In this document: piece after piece, positions 37,706 to 46,704 of the stretch
How the letters are laid out: each line of letters opens with the position of its first letter
How positions within the stretch are numbered: position 1 is the stretch's first letter
Origin: Pseudomonas rhizophila
GTDB taxonomy: Bacteria; Pseudomonadota; Gammaproteobacteria; Pseudomonadales; Pseudomonadaceae
Length of the DNA stretch: 64,000 nucleotides
Direction of reading: 5' to 3'
Assembly: GCF_003033885.1 (NCBI RefSeq)
Contig: NZ_CP024081.1
Location: forward strand, 4,230,507 to 4,294,506
The notes under the pieces: model-generated
What the model saw: the letters and a program-made list of their open reading frames with translations, nothing else
Database searches by the model: none
Told to the model about the DNA's origin: nothing
Made by a program: the position numbers and the translations under genes

Positions 37706-38773
37706 TCAGGCCGACACCAGTTGACGATGGGCCTGACGCAGCAGTTGCTCGGTGGTCGCCCAACCCAGGCAGCCATCGGTCACCGATACGCCGTAACGCA
37801 GCGACGGGCCCAACGACTGGCAACCTTCGAACAGGTGGCTTTCCAGCATCATGCCGATGAGGGAGTGGTTTCCTTGCAGGCGCTGTTCCAGGACGTCGTT
37901 GAACACCTGAGGCTGGCGCAACGGATCTTTGCCGCTGTTGGCGTGGCTGCAATCCACCATGATCCGGGCCGGTATTTTCAGGCGGGTCAGGTCATTGTGT
38001 ATCTGTGTGACGCTCTGGCGGTCATAGTTCGGCCCGCGATGGCCGCCGCGCAGCACCAGATGAGTGTCGGGGTTGCCCTGGGTCTGGATGATCGCCGGAT
38101 GCCCCTGGCTGTCGACGCCGAAATGCCGATGAGGATGGGCTGCCGAGCGCATGGCATCGCAGGCGATGCCAACACCGCCGTCCGTGCCGTTCTTGAAGCC
38201 GACCGGCATGCCCAGGCCGCTGGCCATTTCCCGGTGGATCTGCGATTCGGTGGTACGCGCGCCGATGGCGACCCAACTGAGCAGGTCATCGAAGTAGTTG
38301 GCGGCCATGGGTTGCAGCAGTTCGGTGGCCACAGGCAGGCCCAACTGGAGCATTTCGCGCATCAGTTCCCGGGACAGCGTCAGGCCGCCGGCCATGTCAT
38401 CGCTGCCATCCAGGCCAGGGTCGTAAGCGAGGCCTTTCCAGCCTACCGTCGTGCGGGGTTTTTCCACGTAGGCGCGCATCACCAGCAGCATGCTGTCGCT
38501 GACTTCATGGGCCACGCGCGCCAGGTTGGCAGCGTATTCGAGGGCCGATTTCGGGTCGTGGATGGAGCAGGGGCCGACAATGACCAGCAGGCGGGAGTCC
38601 TCGCCGTCGAGGATCGCGCGGATTGCCTGACGATGGGCATTGACCTGTTGGCTCAGCGCCAAGCTGAGGGGCAATTGTTGCTTGAGTTGCAATGAGCTGG
38701 GCAGACGCAGGGTCAGGGCTTCATTGGCGGGGTTGAGCGTGGACAGCGGCAAAGCAGAGACGGACGAATTCAT
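37706..38773 (-). CDS. Class I DAHP synthase (first step of aromatic amino acid synthesis)
   Basis: A 355-residue 3-deoxy-7-phosphoheptulonate synthase of the AroF/G/H type, which joins PEP and erythrose 4-phosphate. Motifs: VGPCSIHD (about 61-68), EKPRTTVGWKGL (about 93-104), AIGARTTESQIHREMASGLGMPVGFKNGTDG (about 160-190) and DCSHANSGKD (about 265-274). The subtype (Phe-, Tyr- or Trp-sensitive) cannot be read with confidence. ATG 38773 follows a purine-rich 'caggaaac' site. It is preceded by two leader-peptide frames and an attenuator (38821-39235), so expression is probably set by aromatic aminoacyl-tRNA supply. Confidence 0.93.
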   Translation of the reverse strand: MNSSVSALPLSTLNPANEALTLRLPSSLQLKQQLPLSLALSQQVNAHRQAIRAILDGEDSRLLVIVGPCSIHDPKSALEYAANLARVAHEVSDSMLLVMRAYVEKPRTTVGWKGLAYDPGLDGSDDMAGGLTLSRELMREMLQLGLPVATELLQPMAANYFDDLLSWVAIGARTTESQIHREMASGLGMPVGFKNGTDGGVGIACDAMRSAAHPHRHFGVDSQGHPAIIQTQGNPDTHLVLRGGHRGPNYDRQSVTQIHNDLTRLKIPARIMVDCSHANSGKDPLRQPQVFNDVLEQRLQGNHSLIGMMLESHLFEGCQSLGPSLRYGVSVTDGCLGWATTEQLLRQAHRQLVSA

Positions 38774-38820
38774 GATCTGGTTTCCTGGGCGGGCAGCGGG
38801 TTCATTCCCGCGCGCCGGCC

Positions 38821-38973
38821 CTATTGGGGTGTTCGACAATTGGCCGTATTGGCCCGCAACTGAGGCTTGCCACCGGTAGGTGACCGATCGGAGGCGGCAG
38901 GCTGTCCCGAGCGGTGGCTGGTAAATCGCCAGGCGGAAAAACTGTCGTAACGGTAATAAGTGGCGTAGTTCAT
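38821..38973 (-). CDS. Second aromatic-rich leader peptide (50 residues)
   Basis: A short frame on the minus strand starting MNYATYYRYDSFSAWRF. Seven of the first 17 residues are Tyr, Phe or Trp. It has a ribosome site 'gagg' 9 bases before the ATG and lies after the attenuator terminator and 47 bases before the DAHP synthase start. After residue 20 the sequence is Ser/Pro/Arg-rich and ordinary. It may be a second sensing peptide or a translational coupler. Not matched to any known family; evidence is composition, ribosome site and position only. Confidence 0.6.
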   Translation of the reverse strand: MNYATYYRYDSFSAWRFTSHRSGQPAASDRSPTGGKPQLRANTANCRTPQ

Positions 38974-39018
38974 GGCTCAATCCTCAAGTTTGTCTGGTGT
39001 CGCAAAAATGTGTGGGGC

Positions 39019-39058
39019 TGAAAAAACAAAACCCCCGGTCGGGAGGCCGACCGGGGGT
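39019..39058 (-). terminator. Attenuator terminator upstream of DAHP synthase
   Basis: A perfect 12-bp stem (ACCCCCGGTCGG / CCGACCGGGGGT, 39031-39058) with a 4-base loop. On the minus strand it is followed by a T-rich run (ttttgttttttc). It lies 49 bases after the stop codon of the first leader peptide. This is a strong intrinsic terminator placed in the 5' leader of the gene, as in classical amino-acid attenuation. Confidence 0.9.
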
Positions 39059-39106
39059 TAGAAAACTCTGGAAGGCGACCCGTTTAAATTGGGCGCCGGT
39101 TGGGTA

Positions 39107-39235
39107 TCAGGCGCGCCAGTGGCTAAACCAATACCCAAAATAAAAGCTGACCGGAGTCTGAACACTGTTCGCCCAGGCAGCCGCAACCGAGCGCTGGGCG
39201 CTGGCGGTTTGAAGCGATGCGAGGGCGTTGAACAT
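39107..39235 (-). CDS. Aromatic leader peptide of the DAHP synthase attenuator (42 residues)
   Basis: A 42-residue frame that ends with a dense run of aromatic codons: SFYFGYWFSHWRA, holding three Phe, two Tyr and two Trp within ten residues just before the stop. 'ggag' lies 8 bases before the ATG at 39235. On the minus strand, TTGGGTAT inside the F-G-Y codons (39138-39131) is perfectly complementary to ATACCCAA right after the stop (39107-39100). The neighbouring CCAACCGG (39103-39096) can pair at 7 of 8 positions with the 5' arm of the terminator. Ribosome stalling on the aromatic codons would free that segment and block termination. Too short for routine gene calling. Confidence 0.85.
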   Translation of the reverse strand: MFNALASLQTASAQRSVAAAWANSVQTPVSFYFGYWFSHWRA

Positions 39236-39260
39236 GGTCTGTCTCCGATGAATGGCCCTG

Positions 39261-39290
39261 AGCTTACTAGAGCAGGGCGGGCCGGTTCAA
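39261..39290 (-). promoter_or_regulatory. Candidate sigma-70 promoter of the DAHP leader
   Basis: On the minus strand TTGAAC (39290-39285) and TAAGCT (39266-39261) are spaced by 18 bases, about 25 bases before the leader ATG. The match to consensus is moderate. Confidence 0.4.
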
Positions 39291-39390
39291 TCAGAAAATT
39301 CTATCGTGGGCATGTGATTGTTCATCCTGGCTTGAGTCCGGTGGGCTTTATGACAAACTTTGGGCTTGCACCTTCTTTCAAGGAAGATCC

Positions 39391-40149
39391 ATGACCGCTC
39401 TAACCTTCGCCGCGGCCCAGTCGATTTCCATCCCCGGGGACGTTCACGCCAATCTCATCCACCATCAGCGCTTCATGCAGGCCGCTGCTGAACAGCATGT
39501 GCAATTGCTGGTGTTTCCTGAGTTGTCGCTCACTGGTTACGAACGGGGCTTGGCTGCGGAACTGGCCATCTTGCCGGAGGATGGAATATTGCAACCACTG
39601 CGTGAGCTGGCGCGCGAGCTTGGCCTGACCGCAGTGGTTGGCGTGCCGCTCCGCCTGGAGGCAAACGCACCGGTATTGATCGGTGCGCTGGTCCTCGGCG
39701 CCGACGGATCCCTCGGGGTTTACACCAAACAGCATTTGCATCCCGGCGAAGAAGTTGCCTTCGCCCCTGGTCATGGCGGCTCGATGCTGGCGATGGGCTC
39801 GGATCACATCGCATTGGCGGTATGTGCCGATTTTTCCCATGCCCGCCATGCTGCGGCCGCAGCCGAGCAGGGCGCTACGCTATATGCGGCTGGCGTTTTG
39901 ATTACGGAGGGCGGCTACCTGCCCGATACGACGTTATTACAAGGTTATGCCAAGCAACATGCCATGGCGGTTCTAATGGCCAATCATGGTGACGCCACCG
40001 GTGGTTGGGAGTCGGCCGGTCGCAGCGCCGTCTGGGGCCCGGACGGTTCACTGATTGCGGCAGCACCAGGCAGGGGTGATCTGTTGGTGATCGCTCGCCG
40101 CACCACCGATGGTTGGGCTGGGCAAGTCTTGCCGGTGACCACGCTTTGA
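39391..40149 (+). CDS. Carbon-nitrogen hydrolase (nitrilase superfamily)
   Basis: A 252-residue nitrilase-superfamily enzyme. The catalytic triad is visible: Glu in FPELSLTGYE (about residue 44), Lys in YTKQHLHPGE (about 113) and Cys in ALAVCADFSH (about 148). Length and sequence fit the single-domain amidase branch (omega-amidase or aliphatic amidase type), but the substrate cannot be assigned. 'aaggaag' precedes the ATG. It is followed 10 bases later by a GNAT gene, so the two are probably an operon, divergent from the DAHP leader. Confidence 0.85.
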   Translation: MTALTFAAAQSISIPGDVHANLIHHQRFMQAAAEQHVQLLVFPELSLTGYERGLAAELAILPEDGILQPLRELARELGLTAVVGVPLRLEANAPVLIGALVLGADGSLGVYTKQHLHPGEEVAFAPGHGGSMLAMGSDHIALAVCADFSHARHAAAAAEQGATLYAAGVLITEGGYLPDTTLLQGYAKQHAMAVLMANHGDATGGWESAGRSAVWGPDGSLIAAAPGRGDLLVIARRTTDGWAGQVLPVTTL

Positions 40150-40159
40150 AGAGGTACAC

Positions 40160-40594
40160 ATGAATTTCCAGTGGCGTGCGGCAACGGCCGAGGACATCGC
40201 CTTTGCCCGGCAACTGACGTGCATCAACATGCTTCCCTATTACTTGCACCATGATTTGTTATGGCAGGACGAAGCATTCGATCTGGCCTGGATCATTCGT
40301 CAGAACTGGATCATCTGCCGCGAGGGGCAAGCGTTGGGTTTTGTCAGCCTCAGTCGTGATGCCCGGGCGTTGTATATCCGGGAGCTACAGATTGCCGAGG
40401 CGTTTCGGGGGCAGGGCGCCGGCACCTGGGCGATCGGTCAGGTTTTGGACATGATGATGCAGGAGCGTCGCCCGGCGTTACGCTTGACGGTTTTCAAGAA
40501 CAATCCGGCCAGGGTGCTCTACGAGCGCATGGGGCTGCAGGTGGTCGGCGAGGATGAATGTTTCCTGAGGATGGAGCGGGCCGCCAGGGCTTGA
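40160..40594 (+). CDS. GNAT-family N-acetyltransferase
   Basis: A 144-residue acetyltransferase. The acetyl-CoA loop is in IAEAFRGQGAGTWAIGQVLD (about 76-95) and the C-terminal block RLTVFKNNPARVLYERMGLQVVGEDE is typical. Substrate unknown. 'gaagag' precedes the ATG at 40160, 10 bases after the hydrolase stop. Confidence 0.88.
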   Translation: MNFQWRAATAEDIAFARQLTCINMLPYYLHHDLLWQDEAFDLAWIIRQNWIICREGQALGFVSLSRDARALYIRELQIAEAFRGQGAGTWAIGQVLDMMMQERRPALRLTVFKNNPARVLYERMGLQVVGEDECFLRMERAARA

Positions 40595-40721
40595 GGCCTC
40601 GGATTGCGTGCCTGTGAAAGACGCGCTGTAACTTTTATATGTCCCTTTGCGCTAGGTCTGCCGGATGGTTTTTGCTAAGGTGTTGGGCAACCCAAATAAG
40701 ACCAAATCGTGAGGTGTCTGC

Positions 40722-41363
40722 TTGATTAGGGTGTTAGTGGTCGACGACCATGATCTCGTCCGTACGGGCATTACACGAATGCTGGCTGATATCGACGGTC
40801 TGCAGGTGGTTGGTCAGGCTGAATCCGGGGAAGAGTCCCTTATCAAGGCGCGTGAACTGAAACCCGACGTGGTACTGATGGACGTCAAGATGCCAGGCAT
40901 CGGCGGTCTTGAAGCCACGCGTAAACTGCTGCGCAGCCACCCGGACATCAAGGTGGTCGCGGTGACCGTGTGTGAAGAAGATCCGTTCCCGACCCGGTTG
41001 TTGCAGGCGGGTGCTGCGGGTTACCTCACCAAGGGCGCCGGCTTGAACGAGATGGTCCAGGCCATTCGCCTGGTATTTGCCGGTCAGCGTTACATCAGCC
41101 CGCAAATTGCCCAGCAGCTGGCAATCAAGTCGTTCCAGCCGACCAATGAATCGCCCTTCGATGCGCTGTCGGAACGGGAAATCCAGATTGCCCTGATGAT
41201 TGTCGGTTGCCAAAAGGTGCAGATCATCTCCGATAAGCTGTGCTTGTCGCCTAAAACCGTCAACACCTACCGTTACCGAATCTTCGAGAAGCTGTCGATC
41301 AGCAGCGATGTCGAGTTGACGCTGCTGGCGGTGCGCCACGGCATGGTCGATGCCAGCGCCTGA
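40722..41363 (+). CDS. gacA: Response regulator GacA
   Basis: A 213-residue LuxR/FixJ-type regulator: receiver with phospho-Asp D54 ([10 protein letters not shown]) and a C-terminal helix-turn-helix ([27 protein letters not shown]). It is phosphorylated by GacS and activates small RNAs that titrate RsmA/RsmE, controlling secondary metabolites and exoproducts. The start is TTG at 40722, as known for gacA in pseudomonads, behind 'gaggtg'. The gacA-uvrC-pgsA-tRNA order is the standard Pseudomonas context. Confidence 0.97.
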   Translation: MIRVLVVDDHDLVRTGITRMLADIDGLQVVGQAESGEESLIKARELKPDVVLMDVKMPGIGGLEATRKLLRSHPDIKVVAVTVCEEDPFPTRLLQAGAAGYLTKGAGLNEMVQAIRLVFAGQRYISPQIAQQLAIKSFQPTNESPFDALSEREIQIALMIVGCQKVQIISDKLCLSPKTVNTYRYRIFEKLSISSDVELTLLAVRHGMVDASA

Positions 41364-41365
41364 TA

Positions 41366-43189
41366 ATGACTGAACTGTTTGATCCAAGTGCTTTCCTGTC
41401 CACATGCAGCGGTCGCCCAGGCGTCTATCGCATGTTCGACAGCGATGCGCGTCTGCTTTACGTCGGTAAGGCCAAGAACCTCAAGAAGCGTCTGGCCAGC
41501 TACTTTCGTAAAACCGGCCTCGCGCCAAAGACCGCCGCCCTGGTGGGGCGCATCGCGCAAGTCGAAACCACCATCACCGCCAATGAAACCGAGGCCTTGC
41601 TGCTCGAGCAGACGCTGATCAAGGAATGGCGGCCGCCGTACAATATTCTGCTGCGTGATGATAAGTCCTACCCGTACGTGTTCCTGTCCGACGGGGCATT
41701 TCCGCGTCTGAGCATCCACCGCGGGGCCAAGAAGGCCAAAGGCCGGTATTTCGGCCCTTACCCCAGCGCCGGGGCGATCCGTGAAAGCCTGAGTCTGCTG
41801 CAGAAGACCTTCTTCGTTCGCCAATGCGAAGACAGCTATTACAAGAACCGTACCCGACCATGCCTGCAATATCAGATCAAACGCTGCAAGGCGCCTTGCG
41901 TCGGGTTCGTCGAACCCCAGGTCTACGCCGAAGACGTGCGCCACTCGGTGATGTTTCTTGAAGGTCGCAGCAATGCGTTGACCGACGAACTGTCGGCGGC
42001 GATGGAGGACGCGGCGGTCAATCTTGAGTTTGAGCGGGCTGCCGAGCTGCGTGACCAGATCGGGCTGCTGCGCCGCGTGCAGGATCAGCAGAGCATGGAA
42101 GGTGGCAGCGGCGACGTTGACGTGATCGCCGCGTTCATCAACCCGGGTGGCGCCTGCGTTCACCTGATCAGCGTGCGCGGCGGTCGGGTGCTGGGCAGCA
42201 AGAACTTCTTTCCCCAGGTGGGTATCGAGGAAGACGTGGCCGAAGTCATGGCGGCGTTTTTGGGCCAGTACTACATCAGCAGCCCGGAACGCGACCTGCC
42301 TGCCGAGTTGATCGTCAATGTGGTCCACGAAGACTTCCCAGCCCTGGTCGAGGCCATTGACAAGCTTCGTGGTCGTGAACTGACCATCAGCCATCGCGTG
42401 CGTGGCACCCGGGCGCGCTGGCAGCAACTGGCCGTGACCAACGCCGAACAGGCCCTTGGCGCACGCTTGGCCAACCGCCAGCATGTGGCGGCACGGTTCG
42501 ACGCCTTGGCCGACGTCCTTAACCTGGACGAGCCGCCGCAGCGGCTGGAGTGCTACGACATCAGTCACTCCAGTGGCGAAGCGACCGTGGCATCTTGTGT
42601 GGTGTTTGGTCCGGAGGGCCCGATCAAGTCCGATTACCGGCGCTACAACATTGAAGGCGTTACCCCGGGCGATGATTATGCGGCGATGCATCAGGCGCTG
42701 ATGCGCCGGTTCGGCAAGCTCAAGGACGGGGAGGGCAAGCTGCCGGACATCTTGCTGGTGGACGGCGGCAAAGGCCAGCTGTCCATGGCCCGCGACGTGT
42801 TGAATGAGTTGATGGTCCCCGACCTGATCCTGCTGGGCGTAGCCAAGGGCGCAACCCGCAAGGCCGGCTTCGAGACCTTGTACCTGAACGATGCGGCCCA
42901 TGAGTTCACCCTGAAAGGGGATTCGCCGGCGCTGCACCTGATCCAGCAGATCCGTGACGAAGCACACCGTTTCGCCATTACCGGACACCGCGCCCGCCGG
43001 GGCAAGACCCGCCGCACATCGACGCTGGAAGGTGTGGCAGGGGTCGGGCCGACGCGACGTCGCGATCTATTGAAACATTTTGGTGGATTGCAGGAGCTGT
43101 CTCGTGCCAGCATCGAAGAGATAGCCAAAGCTCCCGGTATCAGTAAAAAGCTCGCTGAGTCGATTTATGCAAGCCTGCATAGCGAGTAG
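41366..43189 (+). CDS. uvrC: UvrABC system subunit C
   Basis: A 607-residue excinuclease subunit: GIY-YIG nuclease ([25 protein letters not shown], about 17-41), UVR motif ([18 protein letters not shown], about 220), RNase H-like second nuclease (about 390-540) and a tandem helix-hairpin-helix C-terminus. It makes both incisions flanking DNA damage. It begins 2 bases after gacA stops, the classical gacA-uvrC operon. Confidence 0.97.
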   Translation: MTELFDPSAFLSTCSGRPGVYRMFDSDARLLYVGKAKNLKKRLASYFRKTGLAPKTAALVGRIAQVETTITANETEALLLEQTLIKEWRPPYNILLRDDKSYPYVFLSDGAFPRLSIHRGAKKAKGRYFGPYPSAGAIRESLSLLQKTFFVRQCEDSYYKNRTRPCLQYQIKRCKAPCVGFVEPQVYAEDVRHSVMFLEGRSNALTDELSAAMEDAAVNLEFERAAELRDQIGLLRRVQDQQSMEGGSGDVDVIAAFINPGGACVHLISVRGGRVLGSKNFFPQVGIEEDVAEVMAAFLGQYYISSPERDLPAELIVNVVHEDFPALVEAIDKLRGRELTISHRVRGTRARWQQLAVTNAEQALGARLANRQHVAARFDALADVLNLDEPPQRLECYDISHSSGEATVASCVVFGPEGPIKSDYRRYNIEGVTPGDDYAAMHQALMRRFGKLKDGEGKLPDILLVDGGKGQLSMARDVLNELMVPDLILLGVAKGATRKAGFETLYLNDAAHEFTLKGDSPALHLIQQIRDEAHRFAITGHRARRGKTRRTSTLEGVAGVGPTRRRDLLKHFGGLQELSRASIEEIAKAPGISKKLAESIYASLHSE

Positions 43190-43221
43190 AATGCCCGTCA
43201 ACCTCGCAGCCAGTTGTGCCG

Positions 43222-43782
43222 ATGAATATCCCAAATCTGATTACCGTACTCCGCGTCCTGCTCATCCCGATCTTTATTTTGCTGTTCTATTTGCCGTACC
43301 ACTGGAGCTATGTGGCCTCCGCCTCGGTCTTTGCCTTCGCCGCCGCCACCGACTGGCTGGATGGCTACCTGGCCCGACGCCTGGAGCAGAGCACGCCTTT
43401 CGGCGCCTTCCTGGACCCTGTGGCCGACAAGCTGATGGTCGCGGTCGCCCTGGTACTGCTGGTGCAGGAGCACGGCAACCTCTGGCTGACCCTGCCGGCA
43501 GCGGTGATCATCGGCCGCGAGATCGTCGTATCGGCACTGCGCGAATGGATGGCCGAACTGGGCGCCCGTGCCCAGGTGGCGGTATCGAACCTGGGCAAAT
43601 GGAAAACCGCCGCGCAGATGCTGGCGCTGGTGATCCTGCTGGGCAACCCGGCCAACTTCAATTTCTGGGTGCTGTTGGGCTATGCATTGCTGCTGATCTC
43701 CGCAGGCCTGACATTGTGGTCGATGGTTCAGTACCTGCGCGCCGCCTGGCCGCATCTGCGCACTGACGTAGACCCGAAATAA
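43222..43782 (+). CDS. pgsA: CDP-diacylglycerol--glycerol-3-phosphate phosphatidyltransferase
   Basis: A 186-residue integral membrane enzyme making phosphatidylglycerophosphate. The CDP-alcohol phosphotransferase motif [20 protein letters not shown] with its two Asp pairs is at about 43-62. [16 protein letters not shown] at ATG 43222 is the normal start; GTG 43216 is possible. It follows uvrC by about 30 bases. Confidence 0.95.
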   Translation: MNIPNLITVLRVLLIPIFILLFYLPYHWSYVASASVFAFAAATDWLDGYLARRLEQSTPFGAFLDPVADKLMVAVALVLLVQEHGNLWLTLPAAVIIGREIVVSALREWMAELGARAQVAVSNLGKWKTAAQMLALVILLGNPANFNFWVLLGYALLLISAGLTLWSMVQYLRAAWPHLRTDVDPK

Positions 43783-43802
43783 AAGTTTTTTGAATCAAAG
43801 GG

Positions 43803-43830
43803 TTGACGGCGTAATCTGAATCTATAGAAT
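43803..43830 (+). promoter_or_regulatory. Sigma-70 promoter of tRNA-Gly
   Basis: TTGACG (43803-43808) and TAGAAT (43825-43830) with a 16-base spacer, 15 bases before the tRNA 5' end. Confidence 0.7.
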
Positions 43831-43845
43831 GCGCCACACCAAGAC

Positions 43846-43921
<76 letters not shown>

Positions 43922-43968
43922 AATATTGCGCTACAGAGTTCCACTGAATTCTGTAAGTGATTGAAATC

Positions 43969-43990
43969 AGGGCCTTTAGGCCCTTTTTTC
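43969..43990 (+). terminator. Terminator after tRNA-Gly
   Basis: Stem agggcct / aggccct followed by 'tttttt'. It ends the tRNA transcript before the integrase. Confidence 0.75.
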
Positions 43991-44031
43991 GTTCCAGCGG
44001 GAACCACTGAAATCCAGCTCCATCCAGTGCT

Positions 44032-44055
44032 TTTAAGTCCCGATTTAAGTCCCGA
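44032..44055. repeat. Tandem 12-bp repeat near the attachment site
   Basis: Two perfect head-to-tail copies of tttaagtcccga (44032-44043 and 44044-44055) between the tRNA and the integrase gene. Such iterons near an attachment site can be arm-type integrase or excisionase sites; inference. Confidence 0.6.
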
Positions 44056-44156
44056 ATGAGGGTCTTGGATTTGGATGTGCACTGAATCGGTTTTTTGCTG
44101 GAGCAGCTTGGATAGCGAGACGAGCATCTGGCCCTGACTCTGTTCAGGAGCTCGCT

Positions 44157-46001
44157 ATGGCACTCTCGGATACGACCGTTCGGCAAGCCCGAATCACTGG
44201 CAATGACTACACGATAGGCGACACGGATGGGCTTGCGCTCAACGTGACCGCGCGCGGCGGGAAAATCTGGCGATTCAGATATTACTGGGCGGGCGTGCAG
44301 AAACGCATGTCTCTCGGTAGTTATCCGCAAATCAGCCTTAAAGAAGCCCGTGCCCGACGTGATGAGGCTCGCGCCTTAGTCGCCCAAGGCATCAATCCCT
44401 ATGAGCATCGTAAACAGCAGCGTCGTGCTGTTCGTTTTGCGACAGAGCATACCTTTGAGGCCGTGTTCAACCAGTGGGTGGAGTTCCGAAGGCTGAGCCT
44501 GAAGGAAGGCCGCCAGAGCACGCTCTCGCAAATCTTGAGAATCTTCAATAAAGACGTCCTGCCCACACTGGGTGGACGGTCTATCTACGATATCAATCGT
44601 CATGATCTTCTGGATTTGCTAAGCAGGATCGAACAGCGCAAGGCCTTAACGACAGCCGAAAAATGTCGGACCTGGTTCAATCAATTGTTCCGCTATGCGC
44701 TGGTGAAGATCGAGGGGCTGGAACATAACCCGGCTTCTGATCTCGACGTTGTTGCGCTCCCCAAGCCGCCTGTTACGCACAATCCATTTCTCCGAATGGA
44801 CGAGCTCCCTGCATTGATGGCAGCTCTTCGAAACTACAGCGGTGCCAACCAAACTCAGCTTTGCCTTCGATTGTTGCTGCTGACCGGTGCCCGCACGGGC
44901 GAGCTGCGCTTGGCGACACCCGACCAGTTCGATCTGGATAAGCGGTTATGGATCATACCGGCGGAGGTGGTGAAGCAACTTCAGTTAGCGATGCGGAAGC
45001 CCGGTAAGCAGATCTCAAACATACCGCCCTACATTGTGCCGCTATCGGTTCAGGCGCTTGAAATAGTGCGGTGCATGCTGGACCAAGTGGTTCCTGCGCA
45101 ACGTTACTTGTTTGCGCATCGGAGCGACCTGAGCAAGCGCATCAGTGAGAACACGCTGAATGGCGCGCTACGCCGGATGGGGTACGCGGATCAGCTCACC
45201 GGTCATGGGATGAGGGCGACGATCTCGACTGCGCTGAACGAGATTGGATATCCAAAGGTATGGGTGGACGCTCAGCTTTCTCATGCAGATCCGGACAAGG
45301 TGAGTGCGGCCTACAACCACGCGGAATACGTGGAGCAGCGCCGGACCATGATGCAGGACTGGGCAAATCGTCTGGATCTGTGGGGGCAGGGCCAGCTGAA
45401 AGCGGCAAGCTCTCCACTTACCATCCGTTTGGAAGGGGCCGCTTCGCTGCCGTCGCTTGAAAACGCGATCGCAAATTCCATTCATTTCAACGGCACCTTT
45501 CCAGTGGCAGCGGTCTCGGTATCCAAGGCTTCGGTTAGCGACGAACCGGCTCTTGTCGTGTCGCACCAGTCGCCTGTCGTACCTCTTTCGGTCCCGACTG
45601 AAAAGCTGCATAAATCTATCGTGTCTGACATCCAGCGCGAACGCGTCGAAATGCTTGCCATTTATGAGGCCGCTAGTAATTTGCCGTTACTGGTTTTCGC
45701 TAAACTGGCTGGCAAATCTCGTGATCAGATCAACCGCGATATCAAGGCTCGGCGCCTTCTGTCCCTCAGCTTGGGGAATCGCGGTCAACGCATTCCCGAT
45801 TGGCAGCTAGATCCATTGCGTCACAAGTTGGTGCTTGCTGCGTTAGCGCGGTTTCCGGATGTCGACCTTGCTGTTAGTCTTCAGCAGAGAATGGATGTAT
45901 TCCTTCTCCAATCCGACTGCCTCAAGGTCACTAAGCAGCTTTTGATACGCTATTTCAAGATTCTTCACTTGGAGTTGAAAGGCGTCCCGATCCGCTTGTA
46001 G
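44157..46001 (+). CDS. P4-type tyrosine integrase with long C-terminal extension
   Basis: A 614-residue integrase. The N-terminal P4-type domain is at 1-100 (DTTVRQARITGNDYTIGDTDGLALNV), the core-binding domain follows, then the catalytic domain with Arg in LTGARTGELR (about 245), HxxR in GHGMRATIST (about 349) and Tyr in AAYNHAEY (about 385). Usual P4 integrases end near 400-420 residues; this one carries some 200 more. The extension contains a second possible DNA-binding unit (LAGKSRDQINRDIKARRLL, about 522-540, then NRGQRIPDWQLDP). It probably integrates the element into tRNA-Gly. 'caggag' precedes the ATG. Base use is more A/T-rich than upstream genes. Confidence 0.93.
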   Translation: MALSDTTVRQARITGNDYTIGDTDGLALNVTARGGKIWRFRYYWAGVQKRMSLGSYPQISLKEARARRDEARALVAQGINPYEHRKQQRRAVRFATEHTFEAVFNQWVEFRRLSLKEGRQSTLSQILRIFNKDVLPTLGGRSIYDINRHDLLDLLSRIEQRKALTTAEKCRTWFNQLFRYALVKIEGLEHNPASDLDVVALPKPPVTHNPFLRMDELPALMAALRNYSGANQTQLCLRLLLLTGARTGELRLATPDQFDLDKRLWIIPAEVVKQLQLAMRKPGKQISNIPPYIVPLSVQALEIVRCMLDQVVPAQRYLFAHRSDLSKRISENTLNGALRRMGYADQLTGHGMRATISTALNEIGYPKVWVDAQLSHADPDKVSAAYNHAEYVEQRRTMMQDWANRLDLWGQGQLKAASSPLTIRLEGAASLPSLENAIANSIHFNGTFPVAAVSVSKASVSDEPALVVSHQSPVVPLSVPTEKLHKSIVSDIQRERVEMLAIYEAASNLPLLVFAKLAGKSRDQINRDIKARRLLSLSLGNRGQRIPDWQLDPLRHKLVLAALARFPDVDLAVSLQQRMDVFLLQSDCLKVTKQLLIRYFKILHLELKGVPIRL

Positions 46002-46394
46002 CGCGAGGAAGGTTCCTAGACTGACTTTTCCGTGAGCGTCTCTGTCTGATTCAAACAAAAAGGCTGGCTTCTGATCGGGATAATAAATTTGTATCCAGCG
46101 ACGTAAATCGGAATGACGTATCGTTAGCTGATAGGGCTCCACGTAACTTCCACTGGGAACCGAAATTCCGAGGCATCCGTAAGGCAGTTCTCCATTACGT
46201 ATTGCGTCGTAGATCTTTTCTGTGGCTGCGTGTAAACACGGCCACTGTGGAAATCGGTAGATAAGCTCCTCTGGACAAGACCACGCAGCTTCGACTATTT
46301 GTGCTTCGTAACGGGTAAGATTGCACCACCGCAACGCTGCGTCGATTGGGCGGTAAAAGGTTCTGGAATGTGGATTACAAATATAAGAAGACAT
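45843..46394 (-). CDS. Island hypothetical protein, antisense-overlapping the integrase 3' end
   Basis: A 183-residue protein of unknown function that I recognise as a recurrent companion of Pseudomonas integrase genes, with conserved FYRPIDAALRWCNL, FPQWPCLHAATEKIYDAIRNGELPYGCLG and QLTIRHSDLRRWI blocks. The last 40 residues form a likely coiled coil (LQADRDAFQLQVKNLEIAYQKLLSDLEAVGLEKEY). Its last 159 bases overlap the integrase C-terminal coding end on the other strand. It may be a recombination accessory factor; inference from position only. Confidence 0.75.
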   Translation of the reverse strand: MSSYICNPHSRTFYRPIDAALRWCNLTRYEAQIVEAAWSCPEELIYRFPQWPCLHAATEKIYDAIRNGELPYGCLGISVPSGSYVEPYQLTIRHSDLRRWIQIYYPDQKPAFLFESDRDAHGKVSLGTFLALQADRDAFQLQVKNLEIAYQKLLSDLEAVGLEKEYIHSLLKTNSKVDIRKPR

Positions 46395-46704
46395 AATAGC
46401 GATGGACCTCCATATCCTAATGGATAGGCCTCTTGCCGGATACCTGTATACGAACCTACTGATGGCAGTGGTTGTTTACTCGGATTTTTTAACTCGGTGA
46501 GGTCATCCATTCGTCTATTGCTTGAAAATTATTTTCATCTATTTTCTCAAGAACCTAACGATAGTACTCAAGGAGTCTGACCTGAAAGAAGCTGGTTTAA
46601 GGCTTAATGAAGGGCAGCATCTGAATCAGCAGAAGGTGTGCGCTGCAAGCTCAGACTCCATTCGACCAGTTAATGGGGCATTTAATCTCTCGTGATTATG
46701 TGTC
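46395..46704. other. Intergenic region, no gene recognised
   Basis: A 310-base A/T-rich spacer between the hypothetical protein gene and the reductase pseudogene. It contains a distant 'ggagg' before the hypothetical gene but no recognised operator, repeat or coding remnant. Confidence 0.5.

Noticed and set aside
41273..42988. Open frame of 571 codons opposite uvrC
   Set aside because: uvrC is certain; this frame has no recognisable domain.
44157..46001. Frameshifted fusion of an integrase with a second gene
   Set aside because: No stop or shift between catalytic domain and extension; the frame is continuous, so it is treated as one gene.
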